Shown: positions 5,539 to 9,867 of the stretch, piece after piece | Numbering within the stretch: the first letter of the stretch is position 1 | How the letters are laid out: every line of letters begins with the position of its first letter | Notes under the pieces: model-generated | Seen by the model: only the letters and a program-made list of their open reading frames with translations | Database searches by the model: none | What the model was told of the DNA's origin: nothing | Translations under genes and position numbers: made by a program | Assembly: GCA_003702465.1 (NCBI GenBank) | Contig: REGF01000036.1 | Coordinates: 1 to 9,867 of the forward strand | DNA: 9,867 nt | From: Candidatus Nitrosomarinus sp. | GTDB taxonomy: Archaea; Thermoproteota; Nitrososphaeria; Nitrososphaerales; Nitrosopumilaceae | Direction of reading: 5' to 3'

Positions 5539-6096
5539 ATGGAGACCACAGAATATTACAAACATTTGTCTTTGTTTTGGACTGATATTATTCATTTGAT
5601 GTCTAGTAAACCTCAGGCATTGACTTCAATAGGACCAATGAGGGCATTTGCAGCAAACTCAAAAAAAATCTCTGTTGAATTAATTGAGATTAATGAAAAA
5701 TTATTTGAATTTAATCAACATCTTACAGAATATTTTAAACAGCTATCTGATACATGGGGAATTGCCCAGAAGAAAGTAAATCAAAAAGTTCCAGAAATTC
5801 CTCAGGATATTGAACAGATAGAAGCAGTCAAAAGAATTTGGATAGATATTTTTGATAATGATTTCACTGAGTTGTTTGATTCTGAAAAATTTGGAAACAA
5901 TTATGGAAAATTAGTATCAAAAGAATTAGAATTAACAAAACATTGGAATAATATAATTAATGTAATTTTACAATCTGTAAATCTTCCAAGTAAGGAAGAG
6001 ATTGATGAAGTGTATAAAGAAATTCATTCACTAAAGAAACGTGTTTCTAAATTAGAATTAGAATTAAAAAAGGAGAAAAGAAAAAATGCAAAGTGA
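5539..6096 (+). CDS. phaE: Class III PHA synthase subunit PhaE
   Basis: PhaE is the non-catalytic partner that activates PhaC in class III PHA synthases, which polymerise hydroxyacyl-CoA into storage polyester at the granule surface. The protein is 185 residues, shorter than bacterial PhaE. It is helical throughout, with aromatic N-terminal segments (YYKHLSLFWTDIIHLM) and a hydrophilic centre. The C-terminal region (NLPSKEEIDEVYKEIHSLKKRVSKLELELKK) runs from the conserved LPS-K/R-EID type motif into a coiled coil of about 30 residues. The C-terminal part is typical of PhaE. The assignment is strengthened by the directly following phaC, which overlaps it by 11 bp. The phaC ribosome-binding site lies within the last codons of phaE, so the two should be translated together. 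Confidence 0.85.
   Translation: METTEYYKHLSLFWTDIIHLMSSKPQALTSIGPMRAFAANSKKISVELIEINEKLFEFNQHLTEYFKQLSDTWGIAQKKVNQKVPEIPQDIEQIEAVKRIWIDIFDNDFTELFDSEKFGNNYGKLVSKELELTKHWNNIINVILQSVNLPSKEEIDEVYKEIHSLKKRVSKLELELKKEKRKNAK
6070..6075 (+). promoter_or_regulatory. Shine-Dalgarno sequence of phaC inside phaE
   Basis: AAGGAG lies 10 bases before the phaC ATG at 6086, within the last coding stretch of phaE. This supports coupled translation of the synthase subunits. Confidence 0.65.
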
Positions 6097-7149
6097 ATCT
6101 AGAATTGATCCAAAAATAATTGAAGAAGTTTTAAAATTCAGTAAAAATATTATTGATGCTCCAAAATTAGTTTCAGCTCCAGATGAAATAGATTTAGAAG
6201 TTACTCCTCATAAGGTAGTTCAACAAATTGATAAAACACGCTTGTTACATTATACACCATTAATTGAGAGAAAATACTCCACTCCTTTGTTGATTTCATA
6301 TGCATTGATTAATCGATATCATATATTGGATATCCATCCCCAAAAAAGTTGGGTAAAAAATCTCCTACAACAGGGGTTTGATGTTTACATGTTAGATTGG
6401 GGTACTCCAACTAGTATGGATAAATATCTGGATTTTGATGATTACGTTAATGGGTATTTGGATACTTCTGTAGAATTTATCAAAAATCAAAACTCTTGTG
6501 AAAAAATTTCGTTACAAGGATATTGTACTGGTGCCACTATTGCAACTGCTTATGCCGCTTTACGCCCTGAAAATGTCAAAAATTATGTAGCCACTGCTCC
6601 TGTTATTGACGGTTGGAAAGATACTACTGTAATAAGCAATCTGGCAAAACACATGGACGCAGACAAAATGGTTGATATTATTGGAAATATGCCTCCTGAA
6701 TTCATGTTTATTGTTTTTCAGTTCTAAAACAATTTGAGCAAGGATTTGAAAAATATATCAAATTTTTCAAAAATATCGATGACAAAAAATACGTTGATAA
6801 TTTTTTGAGGGTGGAAAAATGGCTTGGAGATACTCCTCCCATTCCTGGTGAATTATTCAAACAGTGGATAAAGGATATCTATCAAAAAAATTTACTTGTT
6901 CAAAATAAAATGCACGTTGGTGATGAACTTGTTAATTTAAAGAACATTGACATGCCTGTATTTACTCAGGTGGCAGTAGGTGATCATTTGGTTTCTCCTG
7001 AATGTAGTATGCCATTACATTATGCAGTAGGTAGTAATGATAAAATTTTAAAAATTTATCCAACAGGACACGTAGGAATGATTGCTAGTTCATTATCTCA
7101 AAAAAAAGTATTGCCTGAAATGGGCAATTGGTTATCTCAAAGATCATAA
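6086..7149 (+). pseudogene. phaC: Class III PHA synthase catalytic subunit PhaC, frameshifted
   Basis: PhaC polymerises 3-hydroxyacyl-CoA using a Cys-Asp-His triad. The first frame (6086-6727) carries the lipase-box-like G-Y-C-T-G with C147 as nucleophile, preceded by the family segment GFDVYMLDWGTPT. It ends early at TAA (6725-6727). The protein continues without a break in the -1 frame from about 6715 (FSVLKQFEQGFEKY, then RVEKWLGDTPPIPGE). That frame carries the Asp in VGDHLVSP and the His in GHVGM, and ends at 7149. Adding one T to the T-run at 6714-6718 restores a 354-residue protein with triad C147, D300, H329. Length and triad spacing closely match the roughly 355-residue bacterial class III enzymes. 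Both parts otherwise look intact, so the break is either very recent, a homopolymer sequencing error, or a site of frameshifting. As written, the nucleophile and the Asp/His pair are on different peptides. Confidence 0.9.
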
Positions 7150-7153
7150 AAAA

Positions 7154-7172
7154 AGTGGGAAAAAATTCCACT
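7154..7172. terminator. Bidirectional terminator between phaC and the phasin gene
   Basis: AGTGGGA (7154-7160) pairs with TTCCACT (7166-7172), with one G-T wobble and an A5 loop. In the + direction a T-rich tract follows (7173-7184). In the - direction a run of seven T follows. The hairpin reaches into the phasin stop codon (7171-7173), so it can end both convergent transcripts. Confidence 0.65.
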
Positions 7173-7599
7173 AATTATTTTTTGTTGTGAATACAGAAAT
7201 CCAAGACTGTAGAATATTCTTATTTAATTCTACGAATGATTTTGCATTATCGTTGAAAGTTTTGATGTTTTGTTGTGTTGCATCAATACTTGCCAATAAT
7301 ACTTGGTTTTGTATGGATGATGCTTTGACAATTTCTTCAGTAGTATCATCAATTACTTTTAATGATGCACTAGGAACATCAGATACAATACCTGCTTTAA
7401 CTACAAATTCTTTTTGAAGTGTGATTGAAGAATCTATCATGTTTTCAAATGCTTGTAAATATTCCTGTTGTACGTTTGTAATTGATTGATGGTATTTTGG
7501 TACTGATTGTCTAACACCATTAAACATTTTATCTACATTTTCTTGATATATTGAAAATATGTCTTTAGAATTTACTTTGGTTGTTTCGCTTTTACTCAA
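7171..7599 (-). CDS. Phasin (PHA granule coat protein)
   Basis: The 142-residue protein is all amphipathic helix with no Cys, membrane segment or catalytic motif. Long stretches such as IYQENVDKMFNGVRQSVPKY and QQEYLQAFENMIDSSITLQK have the layout of phasins, which coat PHA granules and control their size and number. The start is TTG at 7599. It overlaps the TGA of the upstream AbrB-domain gene (TTGA) and has a strong Shine-Dalgarno sequence a few bases before it, so TTG is well supported. It is translationally coupled to the AbrB gene and converges on phaC, with a shared terminator between. The phasin assignment rests on helix pattern and neighbours rather than a diagnostic motif. Confidence 0.75.
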   Translation of the reverse strand: MSKSETTKVNSKDIFSIYQENVDKMFNGVRQSVPKYHQSITNVQQEYLQAFENMIDSSITLQKEFVVKAGIVSDVPSASLKVIDDTTEEIVKASSIQNQVLLASIDATQQNIKTFNDNAKSFVELNKNILQSWISVFTTKNN

Positions 7600-8021
7600 T
7601 TTTTCACCTCCTTGGTTTTAGATTTTTTTCCGATTGGTAAAATAATGACTTGAACCAAGTCACCATCTCCTAAACCTAATGCATTACGTTCAGCTTCTGG
7701 AATTGAAATTCTTCCATTACTACTGATAGTGGTTTTGTATGCTCCCCAATTCATAAATGATGGAAGCATTTGACCGATATTGAACATTGTATCCATGCTT
7801 TTAGTTTGCATAGATGCCATGTTATTCATAATGTCAGATTGGGCTTGTCGAGTTTTTTCTGAAACATCTCTAAGTGTTTCAAGTGGATTGAATGTTTGAT
7901 TGGATTGTTTAGTCATTAAATTCCCAAAACTTTTCATAAATTCAGTTTGAGCTTGACCACTTTTTTGAATCCAATCCTTGAACATTTCTGTTGGGTCATA
8001 TTGGTTAGTATTACCATTCAT
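7596..8021 (-). CDS. AbrB/SpoVT-domain protein with phasin-like N-terminal half (PhaR-like)
   Basis: I take ATG at 8021 (141 residues); an in-frame TTG two codons upstream is less likely because the TATA box fits the ATG. Residues 1 to about 90 are Gln/Met/Phe-rich amphipathic helix (FKDWIQKSGQAQTEFMKSFG and the SEKTRQAQSDIMNN segment), similar to granule-binding phasins. The C-terminal part (YKTTISSNGRISIPEAERNALGLGDGDLVQVIILPI) matches the AbrB/SpoVT swapped-hairpin DNA-binding domain, including the G-R-I-x-I-P core. A basic tail follows (GKKSKTKEVKN). In Haloferax mediterranei an AbrB-like protein, PhaR, binds PHA granules and represses the phaRP promoter. A similar role is likely here, with the phasin-like half sensing the granule surface. 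The gene has its own promoter and a dyad between TATA box and start. The phasin gene follows with a TTGA overlap. Confidence 0.82.
   Translation of the reverse strand: MNGNTNQYDPTEMFKDWIQKSGQAQTEFMKSFGNLMTKQSNQTFNPLETLRDVSEKTRQAQSDIMNNMASMQTKSMDTMFNIGQMLPSFMNWGAYKTTISSNGRISIPEAERNALGLGDGDLVQVIILPIGKKSKTKEVKN
7604..7610 (-). promoter_or_regulatory. Strong Shine-Dalgarno sequence for the TTG-start phasin gene
   Basis: Read on the - strand, the end of the AbrB gene gives AAGGAGGTGAAAAATTGAG. The GGAGGTG core lies about 4-5 bases before the TTG start codon. This decides the non-ATG start. Confidence 0.75.
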
Positions 8022-8046
8022 TACCAATAAATGTCATTAAACGGTA
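8022..8046 (-). promoter_or_regulatory. Candidate operator: 25-bp interrupted dyad at the PhaR-like promoter
   Basis: The sequence is symmetric around 8034 at 9 of 12 position pairs. The outer half-sites are TACC and GGTA, and the inner ones are AATG and CATT (or their complements). It fills the space between the TATA box and the start codon, covering the expected transcription start. This is the usual place for an archaeal repressor site. Confidence 0.4.
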
Positions 8047-8053
8047 TTTAAAT
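8045..8053 (-). promoter_or_regulatory. TATA box of the PhaR-like/phasin operon
   Basis: ATTTAAATA on the - strand is centred about 28 bases before the ATG at 8021. A purine-rich stretch (AATAAAAGG) directly upstream could serve as the BRE. The spacing predicts an almost leaderless transcript. Confidence 0.6.
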
Positions 8054-8057
8054 CCTT

Positions 8058-8849
8058 TTATTGTATTTTTAAGAATTCTGAGACCTTTAAAGCAAATCGT
8101 TTTGGTTCTTGAACATAGGGTGTATGCCCACAATCATTCATTTCAAAAAATTTGCAATTTTCAATATGTGTAACAAAATCATTAGCAAATTTAATGGGGA
8201 TGACAGGATCATCTGCTCCCCAAACAATCATTGTTGGTGATACGATCTTTTTGAGTTTTTCAATGATTGGTTCTGAATTTTTTAATCCCAACAGTGTTGA
8301 CATAAATGCAAATTTTGCATTATGTAATTTCATTCTTGTAATAAATTCTGTTATGGTGGTTTTTGGAATTTCAGTACCTGTTCCATCCATTGTTTCAAAT
8401 GCATTTTTAGCACTTTGTTCATTTGGATATAATGCAGCCATAATATATGCATCCAGTGCAAAAGTGGATTGTTTCATAATTCCTGATGGGGAAACTAAAA
8501 TTAATTTTTCAACTTTATTTGGATTGGCTGACGTATATTCTGCAGCAATTTGTCCACCTAATGAGGAACCAATTAAACTTGTTTTTTCAATTGCTAATGA
8601 TTTCAAAAATTTTCCTAAAAAATTTGAAAAAAAATCTATTGTATAATCAACAGTTGGCTTATCGCTATATCCAAATCCAATTAAATCTGGAACTATGACT
8701 TTAAAGTCATTTTCAAAAATAGGTAATACATTTTCCCACCTTTCACATGATGCACCTAAACCGTGAATTAAAACAAGTGTTTTATCAGATGAACCTGATT
8801 CCAAATATCGGATTTTACTTCCTTCAATATTGACAAATTTCTCTTTCAA
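8058..8849 (-). CDS. Alpha/beta-hydrolase, possibly PHA-related
   Basis: The 263-residue protein has the full alpha/beta-hydrolase layout. An oxyanion-hole HGLG is at residues 29-32 and a GFGYSDKP loop at about 58-65. The nucleophile elbow G94-S-S96-L-G98 puts Ser96 as nucleophile. The acid lies in WGADDPVIP (D213 or D214) and His is H242 in CGHTPYVQEP. It belongs to the broad esterase/MhpC-type group; substrate cannot be read from sequence. Its position next to granule genes makes a role in polyester or hydroxyacyl ester hydrolysis attractive, but that is inference. The start is TTG at 8849, as there is no early ATG and the N-terminus (KFVNIEGSKIRYLESG) fits the family. The next gene starts 36 bp downstream from its own promoter. 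Confidence 0.85.
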   Translation of the reverse strand: MKEKFVNIEGSKIRYLESGSSDKTLVLIHGLGASCERWENVLPIFENDFKVIVPDLIGFGYSDKPTVDYTIDFFSNFLGKFLKSLAIEKTSLIGSSLGGQIAAEYTSANPNKVEKLILVSPSGIMKQSTFALDAYIMAALYPNEQSAKNAFETMDGTGTEIPKTTITEFITRMKLHNAKFAFMSTLLGLKNSEPIIEKLKKIVSPTMIVWGADDPVIPIKFANDFVTHIENCKFFEMNDCGHTPYVQEPKRFALKVSEFLKIQ

Positions 8850-8873
8850 TATTGTAGCTACTATTTGTTAACT

Positions 8874-8889
8874 AGATAAGTTCTTATCT
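8874..8889. promoter_or_regulatory. Candidate operator: 16-bp palindrome at the hydrolase promoter
   Basis: AGATAAG and CTTATCT are perfect inverted half-sites with a 2-base spacer. They lie 25-40 bases before the TTG start of the hydrolase, at the expected TATA/BRE position, so binding there would block transcription. Confidence 0.4.
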
Positions 8890-8940
8890 CTATTTTTGAA
8901 ATTGGAACTATTTTTTATGTGATGTTTTTCAAATAGAGAT
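8886..8940. repeat. 10-bp inverted repeat in the intergenic spacer
   Basis: ATCTCTATTT (8886-8895) and AAATAGAGAT (8931-8940) are perfect complements around a 35-base loop. A second short pairing (GAAA/TTTC) just inside makes a longer imperfect hairpin. The rest of 8850-9116 holds TATA-like boxes and no convincing gene. Confidence 0.45.
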
Positions 8941-9086
8941 CTTGGAGTTGTCTCATTATCTATTATTATTGGTTTTATTGAAATCCCCAATTCTCATAAT
9001 TGTATTTTTTAAATGGAGTAAAATTAAGGCTAAATTTTTGTCTATCACTCATTAAATCTGAGATTTTAGCTATTTAGGCACAAGTT

Positions 9087-9097
9087 TTCATATACTA
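9087..9097 (+). promoter_or_regulatory. TATA box of the 9117 gene
   Basis: TTCATATACTA is centred about 25 bases before the ATG at 9117, which fits leaderless initiation. The same 11-mer occurs at 3888-3898. Confidence 0.55.
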
Positions 9098-9116
9098 GCA
9101 GGCATTAACTTACTTG

Positions 9117-9302
9117 ATGAGTGAAAAATCAGTCAAATTAGAACAAGAAGAAGAACAAAAGATTATAGCTGAAATTACTAAGGAATTACGCGCTGAAGGA
9201 TATTCTGAAGAAGAAGTCCGACAGGGATTAGAACTTGCATATCATCTAAAAACAGATGTCAAGTCAAAAGCAGATTCTTTCTCAGATTCATGTGAACACT
9301 AA
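9117..9302 (+). CDS. Unknown 61-residue highly charged helical protein
   Basis: The start is ATG at 9117; a TTG one codon earlier is in frame but fits the TATA spacing no better. The N-terminal half is a charged helix (KLEQEEEQKIIAEITKELRAE). It is followed by G-Y-S-E-E-E-V-R-Q-G-L-E-L-A, which resembles the second helix of UBA/CUE-like three-helix folds, then a polar tail ending in CEH. No named family is recognised. The TATA box at the leaderless distance is good evidence that it is expressed. Confidence 0.75.
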   Translation: MSEKSVKLEQEEEQKIIAEITKELRAEGYSEEEVRQGLELAYHLKTDVKSKADSFSDSCEH

Positions 9303-9339
9303 CCCTAGAATAATTGTAAAAACCCTAAATGCATTTTCC

Positions 9340-9346
9340 TTAAATT
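9340..9346 (+). promoter_or_regulatory. TATA box of the 9368 gene
   Basis: TTAAATT is centred about 25 bases before the ATG at 9368, again the leaderless spacing. Confidence 0.45.
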
Positions 9347-9367
9347 CTATGTATTAGAAATAACATT

Positions 9368-9721
9368 ATGACTTGGGTTCCAATTTTTTATGTCTCTTCC
9401 CAAGATTTTGAAGGTGATATTAAATCTCTGAAGACTGTTTTTTCACAATTTGAAAAACAAATTCATCAAACAGATGGTTATAGATTTAGTCCTGAAGCTG
9501 AATTTGCAATGGGATGGTGGTTTTACACAATTTATGTAAAGATTGGTTTCATCAAAAAACTTGTTGAGTATAATCACACTCGTGATCCAAAAATCAAAGA
9601 TGAAAAAGCAATTTTAAAGATAATTCAAAATTATCTTAAAATGAAAAAGAGTAAGGCTAAGATAAAGTTTCATGGTGAAAAACCAATGCTTGGTGGATAT
9701 TGGCATTGGCTATTGAGATAA
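9368..9721 (+). CDS. Unknown 117-residue aromatic-rich protein
   Basis: Not recognised. The N-terminal part (TWVPIFYVSSQDFEGDIKSLKTVFSQFEKQI) looks like a strand followed by a helix. The middle is unusually aromatic (FAMGWWFYTIYVKIGFIKKLVEY) but interrupted by charges, so a packed helix rather than a sure membrane segment. The C-terminal part is basic (YLKMKKSKAKIKF) and ends GGYWHWLLR. The start is ATG, with a TATA-like TTAAATT at the leaderless distance. It is 65 bp after the preceding + strand gene but probably has its own promoter. It converges with the membrane microprotein at the right edge. Confidence 0.75.
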   Translation: MTWVPIFYVSSQDFEGDIKSLKTVFSQFEKQIHQTDGYRFSPEAEFAMGWWFYTIYVKIGFIKKLVEYNHTRDPKIKDEKAILKIIQNYLKMKKSKAKIKFHGEKPMLGGYWHWLLR

Positions 9722-9744
9722 CTTTACTGTAATAATTTTTGATT

Positions 9745-9867
9745 TCAAAAATTTCTCCTAATTCCAATAATTACAATAGCTGGAAATCCAAAGTACATCC
9801 CTAAATTCAACATAATTACTGAAATTCCAATGCCCAAAACTTCTGATTCAGATTCAGCATTCTCCAT
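9745..9867 (-). CDS. 40-residue membrane microprotein at the right edge (possibly 5'-partial)
   Basis: From an ATG whose last-read base is the window edge (9867), the frame encodes an acidic N-terminus (MENAESESEV). A hydrophobic segment of about 27 residues follows (LGIGISVIMLNLGMYFGFPAIVIIGI), long enough for one span or a tight hairpin. It ends in a basic RRNF. Charge distribution predicts the C-terminus in the cytoplasm. The gene may start further right, outside the window. Small proteins of this type are common in Nitrosopumilaceae-like genomes, but no function can be assigned. Confidence 0.6.
   Translation of the reverse strand: MENAESESEVLGIGISVIMLNLGMYFGFPAIVIIGIRRNF

Noticed and set aside
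6805..7149. Separate gene starting at TTG 6805
   Set aside because: Homology to PhaC continues upstream of 6805 in the same frame to about 6715, so it is the broken 3' part of phaC and not an independent gene.
8152..8698. Two + strand frames opposite the hydrolase
   Set aside because: Both lie fully inside the hydrolase gene and show no domain pattern of their own.
1..9867. Mobile element or integrated virus
   Set aside because: No transposase, integrase, terminal inverted repeats or target duplications seen; composition is even across the window.

Overview
The window is AT-rich archaeal DNA, most likely from an ammonia-oxidising Nitrososphaerota of the Nitrosopumilaceae type. The pointers are the base composition, very short leaders with TATA-like boxes about 25 bases before many start codons, many tiny zinc-binding proteins, and a class III polyhydroxyalkanoate (PHA) synthase pair of the kind known in this phylum. 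The genus is an inference; no rRNA or tRNA gene is present to confirm it.

Left part (1-2508, + strand): the end of a ZnuA/TroA-like metal-binding protein. Its histidine-rich loop has been expanded by exact tandem 279-bp (93-residue) repeats and runs off the left edge. Stop/start overlaps link it to a 78-residue unknown protein and then to a TPR protein that carries its own short His/Asp cluster.

Middle part (2501-4508): a run of very small genes on both strands. Five encode proteins of 30-76 residues with Cys/His zinc-binding patterns. Others encode a 100-residue beta-rich protein, an 84-residue unknown protein and a 32-residue single-pass membrane protein. A 185-bp gap (2966-3150) holds a nested inverted-repeat structure that could be a small RNA.

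PHA locus (4533-8849): phaE and phaC on the + strand share 11 bp. phaC is broken by a single-base frameshift in a run of T; both parts are otherwise well preserved and together give a normal-length 354-residue enzyme with the Cys-Asp-His triad. On the - strand are a phasin-like protein with 19-residue tryptophan repeats, a possible roadblock-like protein, a phasin translationally coupled to an AbrB-domain protein (PhaR-like, here with a phasin-like N-terminal half), and an alpha/beta hydrolase. The set looks like an archaeal storage-granule locus with synthase, coat proteins, regulator and perhaps a hydrolase. A dyad lies between the TATA box and start codon of the AbrB gene, where an autoregulatory operator would be expected.

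Right part (8850-9867): a 267-bp spacer with two clear inverted repeats, two small unknown + strand genes with leaderless-type promoters, and a 40-residue membrane protein on the - strand that meets the right edge.

Most coding calls rest on reading frames and motifs seen here. Family names rest on recalled family features and were not checked by a search.
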